Source: Paenibacillus tyrphae
GTDB taxonomy: Bacteria > Bacillota > Bacilli > Paenibacillales > NBRC-103111
Reading direction: 5' to 3'
Assembly: GCF_000722545.1 (NCBI RefSeq)
Contig: NZ_JNVM01000041.1
Span: 95,286-159,285, forward strand
DNA length: 64,000 nucleotides
Part shown: positions 40,701-48,913 of the stretch, piece by piece
How positions within the stretch are numbered: position 1 is the first letter of the stretch
Layout of the letters: each line of letters starts with the position of its first letter
Notes under the pieces: model-generated
The model's database searches: none
What the model was told of the DNA's origin: nothing
The model's input: the letters and a program-made list of their open reading frames with translations, nothing else
Position numbers and translations under genes: made by a program

Positions 40701-42188
40701 CAGCAAGTTCCTAATGGCGCGGCAAGCGGTAATCTGCCTTTAAATGTAGGAACGAACACGATTGTTGTGAAGGTTACGGACGCCAAAGGCCATGTAACGG
40801 AGTATACGTTGACTATTACAAGGGAATCTAGCGACAGTGGAGACTCGGATAGCAGCAGCGGCGGAAGCACTACGACGCCTTCAACCTCTACTGGTTCGTC
40901 TTCGTCCGGAGCTTCGACAACACCGAATGGCTCGGGAATCGAAACCTCGGTGAACGGCAAAGACGATGCGTTTGCAACAGGGAAAGAATCCACCTCGGGA
41001 GATCGCAAGGTGACTTCGGTTCAAGTGGATTTGGACAAGCTGAACAAAGCCTTATCGCAAGGTAACGGACAGAAGCTTGCGATTCATTCATCGAAAGATG
41101 GCGATATGAAGGTAGACGGATTGACGGCAGGAGCTGTGAAGCAGCTTGCCGATAAGGGAGCAGGCCTCGAAATCGGCAACCCGCTGGCGATCTACCCGAT
41201 CCCGGGCGGAAAAATGGATTTGAGCGCGGTGTCCAAGCAGTTGGGCAACGCGGCGCTCGGCGATATTGCCGTTCATATCGATATCGCACGTTCTTCTGAC
41301 ACGTTGATTACCAACGCCAAAAACAAAGCGACAGCGGAAGGCTATGAGCTGCTGGTCACTCCGGTCGATCTGGATATGACCTTCTCGCATGACGGCAAGA
41401 TGGTAAGAGCGGGGCAATTGAACGGATACGCGGCGAAGTACATTGCGCTGCCGGAAGGCATCGATCCGAACCGCATTACGACAGGCGTGATCGTCAATCC
41501 GGACGGCAGCGTGTTCCATGTGCCGACGGTTGTAACGAAGATCAACAGCCGTTATTATGCATTGATTAAAGACTTGCGCAGCAACGGCTCCTATTCGGTC
41601 ATCTGGAATCCGCAAGATTTCGATGACGTGAAGAGCCACTGGGGCAAAGCGGACGTGAACAATATTGCGGCGAGACTCGACCTTGCCGGAACCGGGAACA
41701 ATACGTTTTCGCCGGATCGCAACGTAACGCGCTCCGAGTTCTCGGAGATTGTCGTGGCCGGTCTCGGTTTGAAACGTCAAAATGCACCGCAAAACAAGTT
41801 CCCTGACGTTTCGGATTCCGCTTGGTACCGCAGCTCCGTAGCGATTGCGAACGAGTTCGATATCGTCCGCGGCTACGAGGACGGTAACTTCTACGGCGAC
41901 CGTCAAATCACGAGAGAGCAGGGCATGGCGATGATTGCCCGGGCTTACAAATTGATCGAGATGAAAGCCGTGTTGAGTCAGGAGCAGACCGATGCTCTAC
42001 TGGCGAAATATGCAGATGCGAAAAAGGTATCTGCTTGGGCGAGAGAGGATATCGCTCTGATGATTGAAGCGGGAATCGTGCAAGGCAACGGACCGCAGCT
42101 CCTGAGCCCGCAGTCGAATATGACGCGCGCCGAAGTGACGGCATTGATCGCAAGATTACTCAAGACCACAAATCTGATCGATAAGTAA
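37737..42188 (+). CDS. S-layer-anchored surface protein, 1483 aa (paralog 2)
   Basis: ATG at 37737 after AAGGAG. Signal peptide about 1-40 (…APHTAKA/A). ConA/LamG-like domain (45-280, ending N-S-Y-L-A-V-K-Y-G-I-S), DUF8202-like part, SwmB-like domain (about 455-550), four Ig-like repeats (562, 660, 750, 840) of which the last three (A-T-P-G-S-K-V-T-V-N-I-A) differ in type from those of paralog 1, cadherin-like domain, Ser-rich linker and three SLH domains. Wall-anchored adhesin or matrix protein. The leader has no c-di-GMP aptamer, but the promoter shares the 11-bp repeats. Confidence 0.93.
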   Translation: MLIASKGKTNWKKPLKLLLIGALAASSWSAALAPHTAKAAPDPVSPGGVTTNPHLWLRADNGVTAADGKVAEWKDLSGNNRDFSQTDVTKQPVYNDESNRLNFNKGVTFDGVDDFLLNANGVLGNGTYNNFNAFVVSGIGNNTNSLFWEVTSSGGRLNVHLPWGGSVYWDAGLQGTERVATPESVALGKYYVWNFNYGINGSGDEGQSIYRDGKLSVSQASRTNPVKGTNSQITLGSQTQTDSFYKGQVGEVIFYSAPLTAIDRQKINSYLAVKYGISLNNVNYLDSKANVIWQADAKYNSNITGIARDDAQALYQKQSRSTNDASKLTIGLGSFAEKNEEVVGVLNDKQSLIWGDNGQSLAFKTPIGTTKKNYTDRIWKVQNTNNVDVVQLTIAKSAVIPSDATLLVSNSETDFTGATEYALTEISSNGVSYYTTATKVALSEGQYFAFAAPAPVLESAALEQMVANRNQIILKFDQDLDSLTNLNGFEIKVGSDKVTIGAGDYKVDPADPKKLILTLPNGTDVTGKTVSVSYDGSGTLKGKNSVPARNFTENAKDAFAASLTITAPNGDPAQVTEDKPTIEGKVEVGSTVKVEIKDKNGKPVTGAGGTATVDGNGNWTFTPGVNLTDGSYTIEVTATKEGKAAAKTKELNVATPAPTLKITEPSSGTVTVSKPVFKGTATPGSKVTVNIADGITGTVTADTYGNWSYTPQVNMPDGNYTIKVTAEKDGKSSSPETISLKVDTAVAPVLEITEPASGTVTMSKPVFKGTATPGSKVIVNIAGGITGTVTADTYGNWSYTPAANLADGNYTVKVTAEKDGKLSSPKTIDLKVDTAVAPALEITEPASGAVTVSKPAFKGTATPGSKVTINIADGITGTVTADTYGNWSYIPEVNLADGKYNVEVTAMKDGKSSTVSKELTVNTANHSSLTGLQLNSWSGTPIGLSPAFNGSTTKYTASVTNSVYSVTVSSLPLDPNAKIEVSVNNGPWQQVPNGAASGNLPLNVGTNTIVVKVTDAKGHVTEYTLTITRESSDSGDSDSSSGGSTTTPSTSTGSSSSGASTTPNGSGIETSVNGKDDAFATGKESTSGDRKVTSVQVDLDKLNKALSQGNGQKLAIHSSKDGDMKVDGLTAGAVKQLADKGAGLEIGNPLAIYPIPGGKMDLSAVSKQLGNAALGDIAVHIDIARSSDTLITNAKNKATAEGYELLVTPVDLDMTFSHDGKMVRAGQLNGYAAKYIALPEGIDPNRITTGVIVNPDGSVFHVPTVVTKINSRYYALIKDLRSNGSYSVIWNPQDFDDVKSHWGKADVNNIAARLDLAGTGNNTFSPDRNVTRSEFSEIVVAGLGLKRQNAPQNKFPDVSDSAWYRSSVAIANEFDIVRGYEDGNFYGDRQITREQGMAMIARAYKLIEMKAVLSQEQTDALLAKYADAKKVSAWAREDIALMIEAGIVQGNGPQLLSPQSNMTRAEVTALIARLLKTTNLIDK

Positions 42189-42241
42189 GCAAGCTACCCT
42201 GACAACCATTGGCGACGATCCATGTCGTCGATGGTTGTTCT
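40527..42241. repeat. 1.7-kb near-identical 3' module, copy 2
   Basis: Partner of 32903-34617; see that entry. Identity drops sharply upstream of the cadherin-like domain. Confidence 0.9.
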
Positions 42242-42245
42242 TTTT
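42204..42245 (+). terminator. Rho-independent terminator
   Basis: Same hairpin as at 34580 (AACCAT-GGCGACGA / TCGTCG-ATGGTT) with a T run. Confidence 0.85.
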
Positions 42246-42257
42246 ACCGAATAACGA

Positions 42258-42289
42258 AAAATGCAGGGGAGCACGCTCCCCTGCATTTC
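42258..42289. terminator. Bidirectional terminator
   Basis: AAATGCAGGGGAG (42259-42271) and CTCCCCTGCATTT (42276-42288) form a perfect 13-bp stem with a 4-nt loop. It ends the minus-strand DUF4855 gene. Confidence 0.88.
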
Positions 42290-42294
42290 GTTTG

Positions 42295-44898
42295 CTACTC
42301 GTCGAACGACGCTAACTTTTTAGCTCCGGAAAGGCTGTAAACCCCAAATTCATAGAAGGAGTATCCGTAATCCGTCGCTCTTTGAATGCCTTGGAATTTC
42401 ACGTATCTGGCCTGGACCGGGTTAAAATGCACCGTTTGTTTCCCGTCCGTTGCCGTAATCATGCCGCCATTCGCCTGCGTCACGTTGGTCCAGTTCAGCT
42501 TATCGTTGGAAACAAGCAGCTGGAACGTTTTCGCCCGGGCGAGTTCCCAATCGATTCTCACCGTATCGATGTCCGTCGGTGCGCCGAGATCGACCTGGAA
42601 CCACGTATTGTCCCTGTATTCGCTCGCCCATCTGGTAACAGGGGAGCCGTCCACCGCTTTCTCTGCGGCATAGCCGGGCTTATCGCCTTCTACCGAAGAG
42701 GCTTCGGCCTTTTTATTTTCCGCCAGATTGCCAATCAGGTAATAGACGCCTTCCTTGAGCGCATTGTACGCCGTATCCGTAATCATATGCTCTTCCTTCA
42801 CACGATCCAGCCGGGCGTTAAATACTTTCAGAAAATCGATAAACTTTGTTGGATTGGACCCTTCGAGGTGGGTCATCATTTCCAGATCTTTGATGAGCGC
42901 ACGAGCCGCTTTGGCATTCGTGATCTGGTTTTCCGCCGCGAAACGGTCGGCTAACTGCTTCATGGCTGCTGCGCTGGTGGACGCTTCGATCACATAAGTG
43001 ATTTTCCGGGATTTGCCCGCCGCAATCACCGTAACGATCAGCTCATGTTTCCCAAGCTTGCCCGCCAGATTCATGACGGTTCCTGCCGTATAAGGCTTGC
43101 CGTCAAACGTAGCGGTGACCTTGGTCAGCCCGCTGCCGTCATTGTTTTTCGGTTTCCATGCAAACTGAACAGGCTCCGTATCCGGCGCGAGGACTTTGTT
43201 TTGAATCGTTTTCCCGTTCATTTGCACTTCGGCTTCCGGAGCGACGGCCGTGTTTTTGACATACGTGCCTTTGACGAATTGATACAGCCAGTCGTACAAC
43301 ACCCGGTTGGTCGGATCGGCGCTCACCGCCGTATTGTATACGGCATTGTTGCCTTGGTAATACGCTTTGAAGCCTTCCTGCATCAGGCCGGTTTCTACAC
43401 CGCTGTTCAAATAATCGATATACCGGTCGCGGAATACGCTATCCGTCAGCATGCGATCGTCGAACTCCAGCTCGTTGGACATCCCGTACCGCTTGGCGGT
43501 GTTTGCGGCATCTTCCAGACGGTCATAGCCCATTTCTTCGAAGAAATAGTTCGGCTGGAAATTGACGGCATCAATGCCGACATCCTTCCACATAAAGCTC
43601 TTGTAAGCCAAGAAATGCGGAATCCAGAAAAACTTCAGACCGTTGTTATGAACCTTGGCACTCGTCGAACGAAGCAAATCCGGTCCCTTCGCGCTGGTGC
43701 TGATCTGCTCTTCCAGCCAGTACATGCCGGCAAGCTCCAGATTGGAGTATCGAGCCGCTTCCCACTTTTGCTTCACTTGATCGAGCCACCATTGGATCGC
43801 TTTTTCCCGATTGGCGAACGCTTTCGCTTCTCCGACCGTCGAAGCGTTAAAGCTTAAAGACTCTCCGTTCACGACGCCGAAATCGTTCAAGTACTCTCCC
43901 GGGTCCGGAATCATCAGGACGACCTTCTCCTTATAATCCGGCTGCCCCAGCTTGGCCCCGACCTCCTTGGTCGCTTCGTTAAGCTGTTGCATGTCGCCGG
44001 TTGTGGCGAAAGTCTTATTCAGATACCATTGCCAATCTTCCAGATTGGCTTTCCCGTCGTAGCCCCGGCCGGCCGGCGATGTAAGACCGAGAAACAGCAC
44101 GCCGTCAAACAGCCGATCCACCGGTTGTCCGGCCTGATTCACATAGCTGATATTCGGAATGATCCGTTCTTTCGTCCAATCGCCCAGATTATCCTTGTAA
44201 TGCCCGTTGTACAGCAGGCCCAAGTGGTTGATGCCGGCTGTCGCTTCTCCCGGCTTTAAGAAGCCCACTGGATCGGGAGGAACCGTTACCGCTCCTGCCA
44301 CTTTTCCATCTGTGCCCCAAATCTCCACTTCATCGATGAGGCTCCACGCCCGGGTATGCATCGGGAAGGCGACTTTCACATAACGGGCGTAAACCATCCC
44401 CGTAACGGTTTTCTCGCTTTGGATGCCGTCCCGGCTTCCGTCCCATTCGAAGGTCTCTTGTCTTGGAGGACCGTCTCCCCAGAGAAGCTGGGTAGCCTTG
44501 TGTGAAAGCGCTCCCCAATTTTGGCTGTCGTCAGAGGCATACATCGACACCGACAACGGGACAAGAATCGAATTCGTCGGCCAATCCTGCAGGAAATGCG
44601 CTTTAACTTTCGAGATCGACTTTCGCTCGCCCAGATCGAACACGACCTCGCGCGTCTTCTTCTGCACATGTCCTACCCACGCCGGGTCCGACATATCCAA
44701 TGAGCCATATTTTCCGTCGGTCAGCTTCCGGTTATTATCCGGATGGGCCGCTTCCGGCGCTTGCGACCATGTATAATTCAACCCTAAAGCAAGGTTACGT
44801 TCCTTAGGCTTCGCCTCTTCCGCTTGCACGGCGGAAATCTGTGATAACATCATGACGGCAGTCATGATGACGGCTGTCCATTTTATTTTCAATCCCAT
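42295..44898 (-). CDS. Secreted DUF4855 protein with discoidin (F5/8 type C) domain
   Basis: 867 residues from ATG at 44898 (AAGGAG upstream; a longer frame starts at 44916). Signal peptide about 1-26 (…SAVQA/EE). A first discoidin-like part (about 35-195, ending RYVKVAFPMHTRAWSLIDEV then E-I-W-G), DUF4855 (about 215-540, with MYWLEEQISTSAKGPDLLRS), an Ig/linker region and a C-terminal F5/8 type C domain (about 740-850, VEGDKPGYAAEKAVDGSPVT then RWAS). DUF4855 proteins are TIM-barrel-like and probably act on polysaccharide. Divergent from a sugar ABC operon, which may import the released sugars. Confidence 0.88.
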   Translation of the reverse strand: MGLKIKWTAVIMTAVMMLSQISAVQAEEAKPKERNLALGLNYTWSQAPEAAHPDNNRKLTDGKYGSLDMSDPAWVGHVQKKTREVVFDLGERKSISKVKAHFLQDWPTNSILVPLSVSMYASDDSQNWGALSHKATQLLWGDGPPRQETFEWDGSRDGIQSEKTVTGMVYARYVKVAFPMHTRAWSLIDEVEIWGTDGKVAGAVTVPPDPVGFLKPGEATAGINHLGLLYNGHYKDNLGDWTKERIIPNISYVNQAGQPVDRLFDGVLFLGLTSPAGRGYDGKANLEDWQWYLNKTFATTGDMQQLNEATKEVGAKLGQPDYKEKVVLMIPDPGEYLNDFGVVNGESLSFNASTVGEAKAFANREKAIQWWLDQVKQKWEAARYSNLELAGMYWLEEQISTSAKGPDLLRSTSAKVHNNGLKFFWIPHFLAYKSFMWKDVGIDAVNFQPNYFFEEMGYDRLEDAANTAKRYGMSNELEFDDRMLTDSVFRDRYIDYLNSGVETGLMQEGFKAYYQGNNAVYNTAVSADPTNRVLYDWLYQFVKGTYVKNTAVAPEAEVQMNGKTIQNKVLAPDTEPVQFAWKPKNNDGSGLTKVTATFDGKPYTAGTVMNLAGKLGKHELIVTVIAAGKSRKITYVIEASTSAAAMKQLADRFAAENQITNAKAARALIKDLEMMTHLEGSNPTKFIDFLKVFNARLDRVKEEHMITDTAYNALKEGVYYLIGNLAENKKAEASSVEGDKPGYAAEKAVDGSPVTRWASEYRDNTWFQVDLGAPTDIDTVRIDWELARAKTFQLLVSNDKLNWTNVTQANGGMITATDGKQTVHFNPVQARYVKFQGIQRATDYGYSFYEFGVYSLSGAKKLASFDE

Positions 44899-45310
44899 CA
44901 ATCCCGCTCCTTCCAACGTTGAGTTAATGCAGCATCAAGCTCTAGATAGATCACGTTCGAATCCAGCATATAGGAGACGTTTGGTTCAAACTTTGGGTCC
45001 ATTCATGCGGCAGAGCCTCCTTTCCTGACGATTCCTTCGCGGTCAACGCTTGACGCATGGAGGAATCTTCTTACTGTAAGAATAAGAAATTTGGGCATTT
45101 TTTCAAAGAGATAAGTTATGACTTTTGTATACAATTGTTTACTTGTTTCCTTCCGTACAAGGCACGGCCACGTCAAGAGGTGTATACGAAAGTAAAGAGT
45201 AGTATATGGTTGAAGGCGCGTCCCCTGCCTATACTTGAACTAAGCAGGTGGCGTTATCCATACTAAGGAAAGACAATCCGGAGGCTTGTAACATAAGTTG
45301 GAGGGGTAGC
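44899..45310. other. Divergent control region, DUF4855 gene / sugar operon
   Basis: No gene. It contains an AT-rich dyad GTATACAATTGTTTAC at 45127-45142 (one mismatched pair) that could be an operator for the sugar operon. No catabolite-response element consensus was found. Confidence 0.5.
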
Positions 45311-46954
45311 ATGAAGAAGACAACGAAGACGCTTTCGTTCGCCGCATTGGCGATGAGCTTGGCGGTTACGGCATGCAGCAGCAACGCAAACGAATCGGAA
45401 AACAAAGCGGATAACGCAGCGTCCGGCCAAGGAAGCGGTGTGATCGAGGTTTCGACAGTTTCGCCAAGCGATCAATATCTGAAGTTCGACGAAGGCGAGA
45501 ACTTTACCAAGAACGCCGTGTATGATGCGTACGAAAAAGACATCGGCGTCAAAGTGACCAACAAGTGGGTAGCCGATACGAGCCAATTCAAGGAAAAGGT
45601 CAAAATCACGATCGCATCCGGCGATCTTCCGGACTTTTTCCCGGTGAACGCGACGCAATTGAAAGAGCTGACCGAAGCCGATATGATCATGGACCTGACG
45701 GAAGTGTACAACAAGTATGCCACGGACGAAACGAAGAAGTATCTGACGATGGACGGCGGCATGCAGATGAAGACGGCCATGTTCGACAATAAACTGATGG
45801 CGATTCCGAACACCTATAATCCGTACAATTACCAGTTTCTGTATGTGCGTACGGACTGGCTGAAGAAGTTGAATTTGCCCGAGCCGAAGACGATGGCAGA
45901 CATGATGACGATCGCCGAAGCTTTTAAAACCAAAGATCCCGGCGGTACGGGGAAGCCGTACGGACTCGCGATCAGCAAAAATCCTTTTAATATTGAAACC
46001 GGGGTCACGGGATTGCGGGCTTTCCTGAACGGATACCATGCCTATGAAAATATTTGGATCGAGGATGGCAAGGGCGGGCTGGTCAACAGCGATATTCAGC
46101 CGCAGGTGAAGCAAGCGCTGGCCGCATTGCAGGACATGTTCAAGAAAGGGTTGATCGATCCCGAATTTGCGGTGAAGGATGCGGAGAAAGAGGCTGAGCT
46201 CATCTACGGCAACGGCATCGGGATGGTCTATGGCGCATCGTGGACGCCGGCCCAGCTCGTCAAAGGGGCCGTGAAGGACGGAAAAGAAGTGCAGGAGTGG
46301 GGAGCGTTCCCGATTCCGACGGTGGATAGCAACCCGGCCTTATCGCAAATCGGGCTGGGCGTGGACGAATATTACGTCGTTTCCAAGAAAGCGAAGCATC
46401 CGGAGGGCGTCATCAAGCTGCTGAACCAATGGATCGCCGTCGACAACCACCCGACCGAAGAGCAGAAGGTGTACGAGTTCGGGAAAGACCGCAAAGAGAA
46501 GGGCAACAATTACTGGCTGATCAATCCGCTTCGCGTCGGCAAGCAGATCGACAACAACGGCGAGGTGCTGCCTAAAGCGATTGCCAATAAGGATACGGGT
46601 ATTCTGGAGTCGAAGGACCAGAAAACGCGATATGAGCGTGCGATGAAGTACGTGAACGGCGATACGAGCATGTGGTGGGAATATCTGATTTCCGGTCCGA
46701 ATGGCGTGTATTCGCTTATTCCGGCCATCCAGAAGAACAAGCAGTATCTGCAAAATAAATTTTATGGCGCGCCGACGCCGACTATGGCCGAAAGACAGGA
46801 AATCTTGCTCAAGAAGCGGGACGAGGTCTATTTTAAAATCATTATGAATCAAGTATCGGTCGATGAATTCGATAAATTCGTGGAAGAATGGAAGAAGCTT
46901 GGTGGCGATGCCATGACCAAAGAAGTGAACGAATGGTATAAAACGAAGAAATAA
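45311..46954 (+). CDS. Sugar ABC transporter substrate-binding lipoprotein
   Basis: 547 residues, ATG at 45311 with GGAGGGG upstream (the frame opens at 45248). Lipoprotein signal peptide with lipobox A-V-T-A-C, lipidated Cys22. The body matches large extracellular solute-binding proteins of the LplA type in Paenibacillus (ETGVTGLRAFLNGYHAYENI, GIGMVYGASWTPAQLVKG). It captures oligosaccharides for the two permeases downstream. Such systems use a shared MsmX-type ATPase, which fits with no ATPase gene here. Confidence 0.94.
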   Translation: MKKTTKTLSFAALAMSLAVTACSSNANESENKADNAASGQGSGVIEVSTVSPSDQYLKFDEGENFTKNAVYDAYEKDIGVKVTNKWVADTSQFKEKVKITIASGDLPDFFPVNATQLKELTEADMIMDLTEVYNKYATDETKKYLTMDGGMQMKTAMFDNKLMAIPNTYNPYNYQFLYVRTDWLKKLNLPEPKTMADMMTIAEAFKTKDPGGTGKPYGLAISKNPFNIETGVTGLRAFLNGYHAYENIWIEDGKGGLVNSDIQPQVKQALAALQDMFKKGLIDPEFAVKDAEKEAELIYGNGIGMVYGASWTPAQLVKGAVKDGKEVQEWGAFPIPTVDSNPALSQIGLGVDEYYVVSKKAKHPEGVIKLLNQWIAVDNHPTEEQKVYEFGKDRKEKGNNYWLINPLRVGKQIDNNGEVLPKAIANKDTGILESKDQKTRYERAMKYVNGDTSMWWEYLISGPNGVYSLIPAIQKNKQYLQNKFYGAPTPTMAERQEILLKKRDEVYFKIIMNQVSVDEFDKFVEEWKKLGGDAMTKEVNEWYKTKK

Positions 46955-47053
46955 CGGCTATCCGGGCGAATCGAGGGATCGGGCGTACACCGTCCCTCCC
47001 TCTTTTTTCATGGTACGGCAACAACATCTTTAGGCATACGCGAGGTGAATGGC

Positions 47054-47959
47054 GTGAATGGACTGACACGGATGTGGAGGCGGGAGTGGCCTCTGCATAT
47101 GATGCTGATTCCGGGAATCGTGCTGGTGGTAATATTCAGCTATGTTCCCATGGCGGGCCTCATCATGGCCTTCCAGAAATATATCCCGAACAGAGGCTTG
47201 TTCGGCTCACCCTTCATCGGGATGAAAAACTTTCAGCTATTGATCGATTATCCCGATATCGGGCGTATTTTCTTCAATACCGTCTATATTGCCGTAATGA
47301 AAATTATTGCCGGTCTGGTCGTGCCGATCACGGTGGCCATCCTGCTGAACGAGCTGCGGAGAGAATGGATCAAACGGACGTTCCAGACGCTCGTCTACTT
47401 GCCCCACTTTTTATCGTGGGTGCTGTTAAGCGGGATCTTGGTCGACGTCTTGTCTCCATCGTCCGGCATTCTCAATCAATTTCTCGGGCTATTCGGTATC
47501 CAGCCTATCTTCTTCTTGGGAAGCAACGCCTGGTTTCCGTATGCGATGGTGCTGTCGGATGTATGGAAGGAATTCGGCTTCGGCACGATTGTGTATCTGG
47601 CGGCGCTAACCAACATCAACCCGTCGCTCTATGAAGCGGCGGAAATTGACGGCGCGGGGCGATGGAAGCAAACCTTCCATATCACGCTGCCCGGCATGAT
47701 GCCGATCGTCATTCTGATGCTGACGCTGAATATCGGGAACGTCCTCAATGCCGGCTTCGAGCAAATCTTCAACCTGTACAGCCCGCCAGTCTATGAAAGC
47801 GCAGACATTATCGATACCTTCGTCTATCGCATGGGGGTGCAGCAGGCGCAGTTCGGCTTCGCCACGGCGGTAGGTCTGTTGAAATCCGTCGTATCGTTCC
47901 TCTTGATCGCTATTTCCTATGTACTCGCCTATCGCGTAGCGAATTACCGGATTTTCTAA
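47054..47959 (+). CDS. Sugar ABC transporter permease (LplB-type)
   Basis: 301 residues from GTG at 47054 (GAGGTGA five bases upstream); GTG at 47045 is an alternative. Six membrane segments; the EAA loop reads EAAEIDGAGRWKQTFHITLP near residue 200, which contacts the ATPase. N-terminal PLHMMLIPGIVLVVIFSYVP is typical of UgpA/LplB permeases. Second gene of the operon. Confidence 0.94.
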   Translation: MNGLTRMWRREWPLHMMLIPGIVLVVIFSYVPMAGLIMAFQKYIPNRGLFGSPFIGMKNFQLLIDYPDIGRIFFNTVYIAVMKIIAGLVVPITVAILLNELRREWIKRTFQTLVYLPHFLSWVLLSGILVDVLSPSSGILNQFLGLFGIQPIFFLGSNAWFPYAMVLSDVWKEFGFGTIVYLAALTNINPSLYEAAEIDGAGRWKQTFHITLPGMMPIVILMLTLNIGNVLNAGFEQIFNLYSPPVYESADIIDTFVYRMGVQQAQFGFATAVGLLKSVVSFLLIAISYVLAYRVANYRIF

Positions 47960-47990
47960 GCTTCGTCCGTTATCAGAAAGGAGGCCTACC

Positions 47991-48875
47991 GTGGCGATAA
48001 AGACATCCTTGGGCCGCAAACTATTTATCGCGTGCAACTACATCTTCCTGGCGCTTCTGTCGTTCCTATGTCTGATGCCGATTATTCATATTTTGGCCAT
48101 TTCGTTCAGCTCCGGCACTGCCGCCGCGGCCGGTAAGGTTACGCTGTGGCCGGTCGAGTTCACAACGGCCGCCTACAATAACGTGTTCGGCAAGCCTGAA
48201 TATTTGCGGGCGTTCTGGGTATCGGTCCAGCGCGTCGTGCTGGGAACGACCCTCAGCATGTTTTTGACGATTCTTACGGCCTATCCATTGTCTAAGGAGC
48301 CTCGGCAATTCCGGCTGCGAACGTTTTACGCTTGGTTCTTCGTCTTTACGATTTTGTTCAGCGGTGGTCTGATCCCCACCTTTCTTACGATAAAATCGCT
48401 GAACTTGATCGACAGCATCTGGGCGTTGATCTTGCCGACAGCCGTTCCGGTATTCAATGTCATCCTGCTGCTGAATTTTTATCGCAATTTGCCGAAGGAG
48501 CTGGAGGAATCGTCGCGGATCGACGGCGCAGGCCATTTTACGACCTTATGGAAAATCTACGTGCCGCTCTCCTTGCCTGCCTTGGCCACGACGGGACTGT
48601 TCACGATGGTCGGCCATTGGAACAGCTGGTTTGACGGAATGCTGTATATGAATCATACTGAAAATTATCCGCTGCAAACGTTTTTACAGACGGTCATTAT
48701 CAAGATGGATTTCCGCTTTATTAAAGCGGAGAATGCTGAGCTGATGCTTAAGCTGTCCGACCGCACGAGCAGAGCGGCGCAAATTTTCGTAGCGGCCTTT
48801 CCCATCCTGGTGGTGTATCCGTTCTTGCAGAAGCTGTTCATTAAAGGAATCGTCATGGGGAGTGTAAAAGGATAA
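47991..48875 (+). CDS. Carbohydrate ABC transporter permease (YtcP-type)
   Basis: 294 residues, GTG start with AAAGGAGG upstream. Six membrane segments, EAA-type loop LEESSRIDGAGHFTTLWKIY then V-P-L-S-L-P. Partner of the LplB-type permease. The C-terminus KLFIKGIVMGSVKG is characteristic of YtcP/AraQ-like proteins. Confidence 0.94.
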   Translation: MAIKTSLGRKLFIACNYIFLALLSFLCLMPIIHILAISFSSGTAAAAGKVTLWPVEFTTAAYNNVFGKPEYLRAFWVSVQRVVLGTTLSMFLTILTAYPLSKEPRQFRLRTFYAWFFVFTILFSGGLIPTFLTIKSLNLIDSIWALILPTAVPVFNVILLLNFYRNLPKELEESSRIDGAGHFTTLWKIYVPLSLPALATTGLFTMVGHWNSWFDGMLYMNHTENYPLQTFLQTVIIKMDFRFIKAENAELMLKLSDRTSRAAQIFVAAFPILVVYPFLQKLFIKGIVMGSVKG

Positions 48876-48913
48876 TAGCGAAGCGGTCTGCAGGCATTAG
48901 AGGAGAACATAAG

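Noticed and set aside
43045..43857. 270-aa plus-strand frame opposite the DUF4855 gene
   Set aside because: Shadow of a well-supported gene; composition biased to Arg/His/Val as expected for antisense frames.
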